Assembly: GCF_900095205.1 (NCBI RefSeq)
Contig: NZ_LT606951.1
Location: 868,001 to 932,000 of the forward strand
Length of the DNA stretch: 64,000 nucleotides
DNA from: Polynucleobacter necessarius
GTDB lineage: Bacteria > Pseudomonadota > Gammaproteobacteria > Burkholderiales > Burkholderiaceae
Direction: 5' to 3'
Below the pieces are notes generated by a model, which searched no databases, had not been told where the DNA came from, and saw only the letters and a program-made list of their open reading frames with translations. The translations under genes were made by a program, and so were the position numbers. Shown here one piece after another: positions 29,242 through 39,991 of this stretch (the first letter of the stretch is position 1; every line of letters starts with the position of its first letter).

Positions 29242-30241
29242 ATGAAATTGTATTTATCTCAAGTCGCTCTGAAGAGAGTCGCATGTGCAGCTACTTTTGC
29301 GCCGCTGGCTCTTGCGAGCTTTGGAAATATTCATGCTTAAAACTTTCCGGCGAAGCCAATTCACTTAATTGTCCCATTTGCACCCGGTGGAAGTACCGAC
29401 ATCATTGCCCGAGCGGTAGGCGACGCTTTGGGTCGCCAATTAGCTCAGCCAGTAATCGTTGAAAACAAAGCGGGTGGGTAGAGGCTCCATTAGTGCCCTA
29501 GAGGTCATGCGTGCTCCTAAAGATGGTTACACCATTGGTATGGCTACCGTATCCACAACGGCTGCTAATCCTGCTATTAACCCGAAGATTGGATATGACC
29601 CAGTCACTGATCACTGCAATTAGTAATATTGCAGCTACTCCCAACATCATCGCTGTTAATCCATCCTTCCCAGCAAAGGATTTTAAAACGTTTATGCAGG
29701 TTTTGAAAGAAAGTCCTGGCAAATATTCCTACTCAAGCTCTGGCACTGGTGGGATTGGTCATCTGCAAACCGAGCTCTTTAAGAGTTTGACTGGCGTATT
29801 CATTGTTCATATCCCTTATCGTGGCGCTGGTCCCGCTTTGGCAGATACGGTGGGAGGCCAAGTATCTATGATTTTTGATAACTTGCCATCTTCATTGCCG
29901 TTTATAAAAGATGGCAAGTTAGTCCCAATCGTTGCTGCTGCTCCAAAACGCTTAGCCCAATTACCTAATGTCCCCACTTTTGCTGAAGTGGGTTTAGCGC
30001 TTGTCAATCGTATGGCTTACTATGGATTATTAGGGCCTGCTGGTATACTAAAAGATGTTGTCGAAAAATACAATGTGGCTCTTCAAAAAGGTGGTTTTCC
30101 GACCCTGCCGTGAAGAAAAGAATTGAAGATATCGGTTCAATTATTAATGTAAATGGTTCTGAAGCCTTTGCAAAAGAAATTAAGGCGGAATACACCGTCT
30201 ATAAAGAGGTTGTTGCCAAGCAAAAACTGCAGCTTGATTAA
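29242..30241 (+). pseudogene. Second Bug-family (TctC) solute receptor, nonsense codon and frameshifts
   Basis: The signal peptide VACAATFAPLALASFGNIHA is followed directly by TAA at 29338-29340 (probably from CAA) and then NFPAKPIHLIVPFAPGGSTD, the Bug signature. Frame changes near 29475 and 29605 lead to SAISALEV-like and [20 protein letters not shown] stretches, with [20 protein letters not shown] and [14 protein letters not shown] in the last long piece. A final shift near 30105 precedes [20 protein letters not shown] and the stop at 30241. The breaks are independent of those in the receptor gene at 16407. The ligand is unknown. The SDR gene downstream suggests a lost catabolic pair. Confidence 0.88.
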
Positions 30242-30271
30242 AAAATATAAATATAAGTTGTTGGAGATCAA

Positions 30272-31056
30272 ATGAATTTAGGAATACAGGGGAAGGTTGC
30301 CTTGGTCTTGGCTTCTAGCCGTGGATTGGGGCAGGCGAGATGGCCGTATCTTTGGCGAGAGAGGGTGTCAACGTTGCTGTAACTGGTCGCAATGAAGATG
30401 GCTTGCAACAATCGATTAGATTAATCGAGGCGGCGGGTGGAAGAGCTATTGCGCTCAATTGGGATTTGACCGACTTATCAGTGATTGATAGTTTGGTCTC
30501 AAAAGTAGAAAAAGAGCTCGGACCCATTGTATTTTGATTAACAATACTGGCGGTCTGCCTCCGACAACGGCAGTTGGACAAGACCCCGCATTGTGGCAAA
30601 AAAGTTTTAACGATATGGTGATTTCGCTGATTGCCATTACCGATCGCGTTTTGCCTGGAATGCGTCAACGAAGATGGGGCCGCATTATTACTAGCACTAC
30701 ATCTGGTGCTATTGCTCCTATCAAAATTGGCTGTCTCCAATACATTGCGTGCCGCACTCTTGGCGTGGTCCAAGACGCTTGCGGCGGAAGTGGCAGCAGA
30801 GGGGTGTTACGGTGAATATCATCATGCCTGGAAGGGTGGCTACTGATCGCCTAAGGCAGTTGATGAGGCCCGTGCTAAACGTGAAGGTATTTCTTATGAG
30901 GATGTTGTTAAGGATAGCTTGAAACAAATCCCCATGGAAAGATGCAGTGATCCTCAGGAACATGAGGATACAGCAGCTTTTTTAGCCAGTCAAAACGCTT
31001 CCTTTATTACCGGTGCCGTCATGAGGGTTGATGGCGGACAAATTCAGGCAATTTGA
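30272..31056 (+). pseudogene. Short-chain dehydrogenase/reductase, multiple frameshifts
   Basis: MNLGIQGKVALVLASSRGLG is the Rossmann start, then after a shift near 30338 VSLAREGVNVAVTGRNEDGL. A missing base near 30533 separates it from INNTGGLPPTTAVGQDPALW. Another shift near 30730 leads to LAVSNTLRAALLAWSKTLAA, where the usual YxxxK is replaced by a different sequence, as in some SDR subgroups. Two more changes precede DEARAKREGISYEDVVKDSL and FITGAVMRVDGGQIQAI, the SDR C-terminus. The stop at 31054-31056 overlaps the TTG start of the next gene. Confidence 0.87.
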
Positions 31057-33542
31057 TTCAGAATATTTTTCGTTTCTTTGGGTTAATTAGGCGGGATTTG
31101 CGCTCGAGAGAGCTCGCTTGGCTATTTGTTGCTTTAACCCTTTCAATTTCTGCGCTATCTAGCGTTAGTTTTCTAGCGGATCGGATGCAGAGGGCATTTG
31201 CATTGGATGCTCGACAACTTTTAGTATCTGATTTATTAATTGCCTCTGATCAGCCATTGCCAGCTCGGTTTTTAGAAGAAGCGCAAAGCAGTCATCTGCA
31301 AATAGCCCAAACGGTAGTTTTCCCAAGCATGGCTACCGTCGCTTCACATAGCAAATTAGCATCACTCAAAGCGGTAAGCGCTCATTATCCTTTGCGTGGA
31401 GCATTGCGCGTACAGACTAGCGCACAGGGCCAAATACTTACCTCAGGACCGCAGCAAGGCTCTGTTTGGGTGGATCCCGCAATGCTAGCGAGTTTGTTTG
31501 CCAAAGAGGGTGATGAGATTAAGCTTGGCCAAAAAACGTTTGTGATTGGCGGAATTTTGGAGCAAGAACTAGATCGTAGGGCGGGGTTTATGAATTTTGC
31601 CCCTCGGGTGATGATGTCCATAGCTGATTTGGAATCAACTGGTCTGATTGGTCTAGGAAGCAGAGTCACTTATCGACTACTTCTCGTAGGTTCAGATAAG
31701 CAAATAAAGTCTTATGAAGTATGGGCTAATCAATTTATTGAGGCTGGGGCAATTAAAGGTGTGCGCATTGAGGCTTTAGAAAATGCCCAACCAATGATGC
31801 GCAAAACGCTGGAGCGATCTGATCGATTTTTATCTTTAATTGCACTGTTAACGGCAATGGTTGCTGCGGTGGCAATAGCATTGTCAGCACACCGCTATAC
31901 CCGCAAACAAGCTGATGCTTGCGCTGTCCTTAAATGCTTAGGGGCTAGTTCAGTGACCATCTTAAAAAGAGAGGGAATCACACTTTTAGCCTTGGGACTT
32001 ATTGCAGCACTTTTGGGGGCATTGTTGGGGTACCTTGGACAACACATATTAACCCTTCTGTTGGACAATCTAGTGATGTCTGATTTGCCGCAAGTATCGT
32101 TTTGGCCTGTTTTATGGAGTGTATTGGTGTCGTGGTGTTTGCTCTTTGGTTTTGTTGGCCCAGCTATTTTTAAATTAGTCAAAGTTTCCCTAATCAGACT
32201 AATCAGAAAAGAATTCGATGACCTCGATATATCCACCCTTTGGACTGCTATCTGCGGTTTAGGTACAGCGATTGTATTAAGCATGATTGCGGGGGCTCGC
32301 GATTGGGAAATTGGCTCTATGGACTAGCCTTAGTTTTGCTGGAGCAATCATCATTTTTGCTTCTGTTTCATGGTTGCTATTAAAACTCCTCACTAGCATA
32401 CGTACCCAGCGTTTTGCATTGGGCTTTGTAATACTCTCCCAAGGCCGAAGAACAGGCTTGGTCATTATTCAAATTACGGCCCTAGGTATAGCGCTGATGT
32501 CTTTGCTGTTAATTCTTTTATTGCGGGCTGATTTCTTGAGTGCATGGCAAGGCAATATCCCTAGTGATGCACCTAATCGTTTCATGATCAATGTTCAAGA
32601 CAACCAAAAGCAGGGGCTTATACAATCACTAGTCGATGCGGGTGTTTCAACCCCCCAATTCTTTCCAATGGTGCGGGGACGTTTAATTGAAATCAATGGT
32701 AATGAAGTTACTCCCAATAATTATGCTGATGAGAATGCAAGACGCTTAGTAGATCGAGAGTTTAATTTGTCATATTCCGATCGATTGCCAGAAGGCAATC
32801 AAATTCTCTCTGGGAAATGGATTGAAGGTGACGCACCCCAAATTTCGATGGAAACAGGCATAGCCAAAACCCTGAAATTAAAGATGGGTGATTTATTAAC
32901 GTTTGAAGTTGCTGGGGAAAAATCACCGCCCCGATTACTTCTTTGCGAAAACTAGATTGGGGGTCTATGCGCGTTAACTTTTTTGTCATTATGCCTGCCG
33001 CCCAATTGAACTCATTACCGCAGTCTTGGATTACTTCATACTTCCAACCACCCAAGAAGGATATATTGGATTTTCAGTTAAGCCAGACTTATCCCAATAT
33101 TACGATTGTGGATGTTTCTGCTTCTTTGCAACAAATTCAGGGCATTCTCAATAAACTCTCCTCAGCATTAGGCTTGCTTTTGATGTTTACGATTACTGCT
33201 GCCATTTTGGTTTTGATGTCGGCCCTTGCCGCCACACAAGAGGAGCGCTCTAGAAATACCGCTTTACTAAAGGCATTGGGTGCTTCACGACATACGCTAG
33301 GAAATATTGCTAACCTTGAGTTGTTGATGATTGGTGTAATAACAGGGATGTTGTCTGGCCTAGCGGCTGGATTTGCGGCTTGGGCTTTAGGACGTTATGT
33401 AATGGAAATTCAATTTAATGCCTTTGGTGAGGCAGTATTGATGGGTATTTCTTTTGGAGTTATTGCCTGCTTTGCGTCTGGCTATCGCTTTCAGAAACGA
33501 ATTCAAAAAGCTACTGCAATTGAATGTTTACGTGAAGCTTAG
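31053..33542 (+). pseudogene. FtsX-like ABC transporter permease (YbbP type), two frameshifts
   Basis: Start TTG at 31053. The 424-residue first piece has an N-terminal anchor and periplasmic domain (ISALSSVSFLADRMQRAFAL, LLVSDLLIASDQPLPARFLE) and the first FtsX core (LTAMVAAVAIALSAHRYTRK). A shift near 32300-32325 leads to a second piece with LVIIQITALGIALMSLLLIL; another near 32935-32955 leads to the final piece with the second FtsX core ILVLMSALAATQEERSRNTA and ALLKALGASRHTLG. Full length would be about 830 residues, as usual. The YbbA-type ATPase partner is not next to it. It converges with the RDD gene and overlaps it by 15 bases. Confidence 0.88.
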
Positions 33543-34076
33543 GAAAGTGTTGCTAGATTTTTTAGGTAGCTCTACTAAGCGAGTTCCAGAAAATCGATCT
33601 GGCAGACTTTGTCGATATAAAGAGTTTCGTCGATCCAAATGAATGCTTAACGGCCAAATAAATAGTGCCACCGTAAAGAGCATTTCAATGATTTGCCACT
33701 TCTCCAAATGAAAAGCCCATTGCAAGATGACGCAGGGTATTAGCCAAAGAGAGCCATAAATATATCGCCAGCAGGCCTGCTTTTTAGTGGGCTGATATCC
33801 GTCGCAACCGATCATTTGAACACGCCAGGTTTGCATTGCAAGTGTTTGGCCAGATTTTGTCCAATACCAAACAAAGTAAATGCCTAAAACTGCATAGAGA
33901 TATAGAAAAGTAAGCCAACTTGGTAAGGCAGCACCAAACAGAATCCCAAGCATTAGATTGGGAACTAGGAAAGTAAGTGCGATTACACCTAATAAGACCA
34001 ATTGTTCGTAGAGGCAGCAAGACACTCTGCGCCAAAATTTGGGCGAAGGTAATACATTGAGCTCAGCAGGCGTCAT
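33528..34076 (-). CDS. RDD family membrane protein
   Basis: Intact 182-residue protein with an N-terminal RDD-type region (FWRRVSCCLYEQLVLLGVIA), three to four hydrophobic segments (ALTFLVPNLMLGILFGAALP, FLYLYAVLGIYFVWYWTKSG, CVILQWAFHL, FTVALFIWPLSIHL) and the conserved QTLAMQTWRVQMIG. RDD proteins are inner-membrane proteins of unclear function. It is the last gene of a conserved group (sigma factor, DUF3619, DUF3106, RDD) and the only one still open here. Confidence 0.85.
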   Translation of the reverse strand: MTPAELNVLPSPKFWRRVSCCLYEQLVLLGVIALTFLVPNLMLGILFGAALPSWLTFLYLYAVLGIYFVWYWTKSGQTLAMQTWRVQMIGCDGYQPTKKQACWRYIYGSLWLIPCVILQWAFHLEKWQIIEMLFTVALFIWPLSIHLDRRNSLYRQSLPDRFSGTRLVELPKKSSNTFLSFT

Positions 34077-34087
34077 AAGCTAATACT

Positions 34088-34700
34088 TTATTGAGACTCT
34101 GCGCTAGATGAAGCTGGAGGCGTTGGTTCCACAGGAGTGGCTCTAGGTCTTGGGGCTGGTGGTGTAGGGGTAGTCTTTTGCTTAATGGCATGTTGCTGGA
34201 GTGTTGGAGCATTATAGCGTTCGGCTTTTTCTTAACCTCCATCTTGGCTAATTTTTTCTTTTGTTCATCGCTCAATTTTTGATATGCACTCCAAGCCTCA
34301 GCTTTTTTCTCGGCCGGGAACTTAAGACTACTCAGATAGTTTTCGCGCGCAATACGATGATCTTTTTGCGAAAGATTTGACCAACCCGTCATCCGAGATT
34401 GAAGGCGTTCTTGGTCTTGCAACCTCATTTTGGGGTAGATATTGGCGACCTGAATCCATTTTTACGACTATCAGGCAGCATGTAGTCCCAATCGCTTTCT
34501 AGTGGGGCCAGAATTTTTTGTTGCACGGGTTTAAGACTTTCCCATGTCCCATCAGGTTTCTTTTCAGGTATGGCGGTAGATTTGCCATGGGCAGCCGTAG
34601 GCGCTGGTTGAGAATACGCTGGTGATAAATGAGATGTGTAGCAAGCTACTATCAGCGTAAGGCTGATAGCAATGTGCGTTCTAGTAGTCCGCGGCATCAA
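34088..34700 (-). pseudogene. DUF3106 protein, two frameshifts
   Basis: From 34700 a signal peptide (HIAISLTLIVACYTSHLSPA) leads to WESLKPVQQKILAPLESDWD, the DUF3106 opening. A shift near 34450 (in an A run) joins IQVANIYPKMRLQDQERLQ and TGWSNLSQKDHRIARENYLS. A second indel in an A run near 34225-34235 leads to a Pro/Thr-rich tail (KQKTTPTPPAPRPRATPVEP) with stop at 34088-34090. Function unknown, exported. It follows the DUF3619 gene by about a dozen bases and precedes the RDD gene, the usual Burkholderiales order. Confidence 0.82.
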
Positions 34701-34711
34701 ACGAACTTTAT

Positions 34712-35158
34712 TTAGTTGCTTTGAACTGGATCAGTGGAGCTATCGGATTCGGAGAGAGGGCCGTTTTTAAGAAACGCCATAAATCCGTTATCTGCGTAAG
34801 CATCAGGAGGTACATCATCGGAAAGCAATGCTGCATCAACCTCTGCGATATCGTTAATTCGCGAATCATCTTGCCATTGCGCAATACCGATAAGGCCAAA
34901 CACAAGGGCGATAAGAGGAGCAATCCAACCAACGGTATCCTATATTCCATTTGAACCAGAAGTCCAGTTGCGAGCGGGTTCCTGCCAAAACTTGCTTTTG
35001 AATGCGTACTTTTTCAGGCTTTCTTGCGGCGATCGCTTTCATGCGGGTTGCATACAGGCGATCCTTGATCTGCTGAGGAATGTGCTGGGTACTTTGACGA
35101 AGTAGGGCAGCACTAGCCTGACCAAATTGGTCTACTTGGGTCTCGGTAAATTAGTCAT
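34712..35158 (-). pseudogene. DUF3619 protein, two frameshifts
   Basis: From an ATG at 35158 (MTNL) one indel leads to ETQVDQFGQASAALLRQSTQ and LYATRMKAIAARKPEKV, and another near 34930-34945 leads to the membrane segment VGWIAPLIALVFGLIGIAQW and the typical AEVDAALLSDDVPPDAYADN. The stop is at 34712. DUF3619 proteins are single-span membrane proteins next to ECF sigma factors in Burkholderiales and may act as anti-sigma-like partners (inference from position only). The start overlaps the end of the sigma factor gene. Confidence 0.8.
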
Positions 35159-35736
35159 CAAAGTGTTCCACAGCGTAATTCCTTTTAATTTCAATGCTTT
35201 AGCTAATGTTTGGGTGGCCCTAGAACAATGGGTTTTGACGCTACCTTCGCTACAACTCATCGCCTGGGCCGTCTCAGTAATATTTAGCTCATCCCAACAA
35301 CGCATGAGGAAGGCTTCTTGTTGACGTACAGGTAATTTAGATATTTCTGACTCCAAAGCTTGTAAAAGCTGATTTTTTTCAAGTTTTTGAGCACCATCTT
35401 GGTGTATTTCGCTGTCATCCGGAGCTGATAGGGACTCCAAAGGGTCAAAATCATCGCCTTCTTCACCCTTTTCCCCATATTAGAAAACAGGGTCACCCAA
35501 GTATTTCTAACCTTTTGCCTTCTAAACCAGTCGTGTATTCGATTTTGCAAAATTCGGGTGAATACCAGAGGAAGCTCGGCAGCAGGTCGATCCCCATACT
35601 TTTCAGTTAATTTGATCATGGCATCCTGAACAATATCTAACGCCGCATCATCGTCGCGCACGGCGTATACCGTCTGCTTAAACGCACGCTGCTCGACGCT
35701 ACTCAGAAAGTCAGATAGTTCTTGGGCTGATGCCAT
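35132..35736 (-). pseudogene. ECF-type RNA polymerase sigma factor, frameshifted
   Basis: From 35736, region 2 is visible: LSSVEQRAFKQTVYAVRDDD, AALDIVQDAMIKLTEKYGDR and PLVFTRILQNRIHDWFRRQK. A single-base shift near 35475-35482 separates it from the linker GEEGDDFDPLESLSAPDDSE and region 4: LPVRQQEAFLMRCWDELNIT, ETAQAMSCSEGSVKTHCSRA. The gene heads the conserved sigma-DUF3619-DUF3106-RDD group and is divergent from ilvB. Without region 4 the product cannot bind the -35 element. Which genes it controlled cannot be told. Confidence 0.87.
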
Positions 35737-35784
35737 GCAATGGATTAGACCTGAATCAGTAGGAATTAAGCCATTTTAGGGGAT

Positions 35785-35795
35785 TGCTATAGAAT
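35785..35795 (+). promoter_or_regulatory. Candidate extended -10 element upstream of ilvB
   Basis: TGCTATAGAAT resembles an extended -10 (TGnTATAAT). No convincing -35 is visible. It would give an ilvB leader of about 130 bases, in which I find no leader peptide rich in branched-chain residues. Confidence 0.3.
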
Positions 35796-35927
35796 ATAGG
35801 GCTTACTACCTAGAATCTCATTCGAAGTGGTTTTTTCCGGTAGCAGCGCCGTTCGAACTCAGGCCAAAAGCAGGAGACAGAACAGACCAAACAATTTTTT
35901 GCCGAAAATTGCAAAGGACGAAAGAAA

Positions 35928-37715
35928 ATGAATACAAGCAGCGCCGAATTTTTAGCTTCTAAAGCTATTAAAGACTCAGTAAATACAAATAACGAAATTG
36001 CGCCTCCAGAAATGATTGGCGCAGAAATGCTCGTGCAGGCATTGCACAAAGAGGGTGTTGAATATGTTTGGGGTTACCCGGGCGGTTCAGTTCTCTTTAT
36101 TTATGACGAGATTTTTAAGCAAGACAAGTTTGAACATATTTTGGTTCGCCATGAACAAGCAGCGGTTCATGCAGCCGATGGCTATGCGCGTGCAACTGGT
36201 AAGGTTGGAGTTGCACTAGTCACATCTGGTCCTGGCGTAACGAATGCTGTAACTGGTATTGCTGCTGCTTATACCGATTCCATTCCAATGGTCATCATCA
36301 GCGGAAATGTACCGACATATGCAATCGGTGAAGATGCCTTTCAAGAGGCCGATACAGTTGGCATTACCCGCCCAGTTGTGAAACACAACTTCCTTGTAAA
36401 GGATGTCAAAGACCTTCCATTGGTATTGAAAAAAGTGTTTCATATCGCTCAGACCGGTCGCCCTGGCCCAGTATTGATTGATATTCCGAAAGATGTTTCA
36501 GCAGCTAAAGGCCCCTTTGTATATCCAGAGAGTCTCGAGATGCGTTCATACAATCCAGTATTGAAAGGGCATAGCGGTCAGATTCGTAAGGCAGTCGCAT
36601 TACTGCAGGAGGCAGAACGTCCATACATCTACACCGGTGGTGGCGTTATTCTTTCTGATGCTGCTCCAGAATTAAAAGAGTTTGCTGACCTTTTAGGTTA
36701 TCCCGTTACCAATACTTTAATGGGTTTGGGCGGCTTTCCAGGCACAAGTCCACAGTTCCTAGGCATGCTCGGAATGCACGGAACTTATGAAGCAAATATG
36801 GCGATGCAACACAGTGATGTGTTGATTGCGATTGGTGCACGTTTTGATGACCGTGTGATCGGAAATACATCACACTTTGCAAGTCATCCACGCAAGATCA
36901 TTCATATTGATATTGATCCATCGGTAATTTCCAAGCGTGTAAAAGTAGATGTGCCCATCGTTGGCAATCTTAAAGAAGTTTTGGTTGAAATAACCACGCA
37001 ACTTAAAGCATCGGGTCCTCGCAAGAATGGTGACAAAGTTGCCGCATGGTGGGATCAGATTAATGAGTGGCGTAAAAAAGATTGCTTGAAGTACGACGAA
37101 GCTTCGCAAATTGTGAAGCCACAGTATGTTGTTCAAAAGCTGTGGGAGCTTACTGGTGGTGATGCTTTTATTTGTTCTGATGTAGGGCAACACCAAATGT
37201 GGGCAGCTCAGTTCTACAAGTTCGATAAGCCTCGCCGTTGGATTAACTCTGGCGGTCTTGGCACGATGGGCGTTGGTTTGCCATATGCCATGGGTATCAA
37301 GAAGGCATTTCCAGAGCAGGATGTTTTCACCATCACTGGTGAAGGCTCTATTCAGATGTGCATTCAAGAGTTATCAACCTGCAAGCAATACGATACTCCT
37401 GTAAAGATTGTGTCATTAAACAATCGCTACTTAGGAATGGTTCGTCAGTGGCAAGAACTCACTTATAACAAACGCTATTCCAGCTCATACATGGATTCAT
37501 TGCCTGACTTTGTGAAGTTGACAGAAGCGTATGGTCACGTTGGTATGCGGATAGAAAAGAAATCGGATGTCGAAGGTGCTCTCAGAGAGGCGATCCGCCT
37601 AAAAGATCGCACTGTATTTATGGATTTCCAGACCGACCCGGAAGAAAACGTTTGGCCGATGGTTCAAGCGGGCAAGGGAATTACTGAAATGCTTTTGGGT
37701 AGCGAGGATCTTTAA
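35928..37715 (+). CDS. ilvB: Acetolactate synthase large (catalytic) subunit
   Basis: Intact 595-residue ThDP enzyme for the first shared step of valine, leucine and isoleucine synthesis. The N-terminal Pyr domain holds the catalytic Glu in ILVRHEQAAVHAADGYARAT, the middle FAD-binding domain includes LGMLGMHGTYEANMAMQHSD and RFDDRVIGN, and the ThDP motif is TGEGSIQMCIQELSTC to NNRYLGMVRQWQ. It has a 30-residue N-terminal extension before PPEMIGAEMLVQALHKEGVE. The start ATG at 35928 follows AAAGGACGAAAGAAA. Its last base overlaps the first base of ilvN. It starts the ilvB-ilvN-ilvC operon. Confidence 0.96.
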   Translation: MNTSSAEFLASKAIKDSVNTNNEIAPPEMIGAEMLVQALHKEGVEYVWGYPGGSVLFIYDEIFKQDKFEHILVRHEQAAVHAADGYARATGKVGVALVTSGPGVTNAVTGIAAAYTDSIPMVIISGNVPTYAIGEDAFQEADTVGITRPVVKHNFLVKDVKDLPLVLKKVFHIAQTGRPGPVLIDIPKDVSAAKGPFVYPESLEMRSYNPVLKGHSGQIRKAVALLQEAERPYIYTGGGVILSDAAPELKEFADLLGYPVTNTLMGLGGFPGTSPQFLGMLGMHGTYEANMAMQHSDVLIAIGARFDDRVIGNTSHFASHPRKIIHIDIDPSVISKRVKVDVPIVGNLKEVLVEITTQLKASGPRKNGDKVAAWWDQINEWRKKDCLKYDEASQIVKPQYVVQKLWELTGGDAFICSDVGQHQMWAAQFYKFDKPRRWINSGGLGTMGVGLPYAMGIKKAFPEQDVFTITGEGSIQMCIQELSTCKQYDTPVKIVSLNNRYLGMVRQWQELTYNKRYSSSYMDSLPDFVKLTEAYGHVGMRIEKKSDVEGALREAIRLKDRTVFMDFQTDPEENVWPMVQAGKGITEMLLGSEDL

Positions 37716-38206
37716 TGCGTCATATTATTGCTGTACTAATTGAGAACGAGCCGGGTGCATTGTCCCGAGTTGTAGGTCTTTTTTCTGCCCGTGGTTACAA
37801 TATTGATACTTTAAGTGTTGCTCCTACTGAAGATCCATCCCTTTCTCGCATGACGATCGTTACCTTTGGTTCTGATGATGTTATTGAGCAAATCACAAAA
37901 CACTTGAACCGCTTAGTAGAAGTCGTAAAAGTCTTTGATTTGAGCGAAGGGCCGCATATTGAGCGTGAGCTCATGATGATTAAAGTGCGAGCTGTGGGCA
38001 AAGAACGTGAAGAATTGAAGCGTACTACCGATATCTTCCGCGGCCGCATCATTGATGTGACTGATAAGAGCTACACCATCGAGTTAACTGGTGATGGTGC
38101 CAAACTGGATGCCTTTATTGATTCGATTGATCGCGCCTCAATCCTGGAGACTGTCCGTTCGGGCGGTTCTGGGATTGGACGTGGCGAGCGCATCCTCAAG
38201 GTCTAA
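37715..38206 (+). CDS. ilvN: Acetolactate synthase small (regulatory) subunit
   Basis: Intact 163-residue subunit with an N-terminal ACT domain (MRHIIAVLIENEPGALSRVV, then GLFSARGYNIDTLSVAPTED) and a C-terminal domain (EREELKRTTDIFRGRIIDVT). It activates the large subunit and confers valine feedback control. The one-base stop/start overlap with ilvB implies coupled translation. It is also called ilvH in related genomes. Confidence 0.96.
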   Translation: MRHIIAVLIENEPGALSRVVGLFSARGYNIDTLSVAPTEDPSLSRMTIVTFGSDDVIEQITKHLNRLVEVVKVFDLSEGPHIERELMMIKVRAVGKEREELKRTTDIFRGRIIDVTDKSYTIELTGDGAKLDAFIDSIDRASILETVRSGGSGIGRGERILKV

Positions 38207-38214
38207 TTTTTTAA

Positions 38215-39273
<1,059 letters not shown>

Positions 39274-39315
39274 GCATCAAACTAATAGTAGTTAATTAAA
39301 AGGCTCAGAACAAAG

Positions 39316-39963
39316 ATGATGTATCCACACCCTATTATTGCGAAAGAAGGTTGGCCCTATTTGGCGTTAGTGGGGGTGGTGACTTTACTTGTCCACTACT
39401 TGGGTGGTATTGCATGGTCATGGCCTCTCTGGATTATCTTTATCTTTGTTCTGCAGTTTTTTCGTGACCCTCAGCGCATACCCGCTCTAGGTCGCGACTT
39501 TATTCTTTCTCCAGCTGATGGTCGAATTGTGGTTGTGGAAGTTGCTAACGATCCATATGCGGGACGCGAGGCGCTAAAAATTAGCGTATTCATGAACGTA
39601 TTTAATGTTCATTCCAACCGTAGCGCAGTCAATGGTTTGGTCAAAGAAATCCAATATTTCCCAGGTAAATTTGTGAATGCAGATTTAGACAAGGCATCTA
39701 CAGAAAACGAACGTAATGCCGTAGTAATTGATGCTAATGGACAGTTGGTAACGCTAGTTCAGGTTGCAGGTTTGATTGCGCGCCGTATTCTTTGCTATAT
39801 CCATGTTGGCGATCGCCTCAAAGCAGGTGAGCGATATGGATTCATACTTTTTGGTTCAAGAGTGGATGTATATTTACCGTTGACTGCTGAGCCATTGGTT
39901 AGCGTTGGTGATAAAGTATTTGCAACAAATACAGCCTTGGCGCGTTTGCCTGGTTTAGACTAA
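39316..39963 (+). CDS. psd: Phosphatidylserine decarboxylase proenzyme (short form)
   Basis: Intact 215-residue short-type Psd. It has an N-terminal membrane segment ([16 protein letters not shown]), then [33 protein letters not shown] with the catalytic His region, and the C-terminal self-cleavage site [11 protein letters not shown], where the chain is cut between Gly and Ser to make the pyruvoyl group. It forms phosphatidylethanolamine from phosphatidylserine at the inner membrane. It stands right before pssA, the preceding enzyme of the pathway. Confidence 0.94.
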   Translation: MMYPHPIIAKEGWPYLALVGVVTLLVHYLGGIAWSWPLWIIFIFVLQFFRDPQRIPALGRDFILSPADGRIVVVEVANDPYAGREALKISVFMNVFNVHSNRSAVNGLVKEIQYFPGKFVNADLDKASTENERNAVVIDANGQLVTLVQVAGLIARRILCYIHVGDRLKAGERYGFILFGSRVDVYLPLTAEPLVSVGDKVFATNTALARLPGLD

Positions 39964-39991
39964 TTCAAAATAATATTCACTGGGACATTCT

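Noticed and set aside
35737-35927. Leader peptide attenuator in front of ilvB
   Set aside because: The region holds no short frame rich in Ile, Val or Leu and no terminator with a T tract.
36870-37367. 165-codon open frame on the minus strand inside ilvB
   Set aside because: It lies antisense to a fully conserved catalytic gene and its translation resembles no known family.
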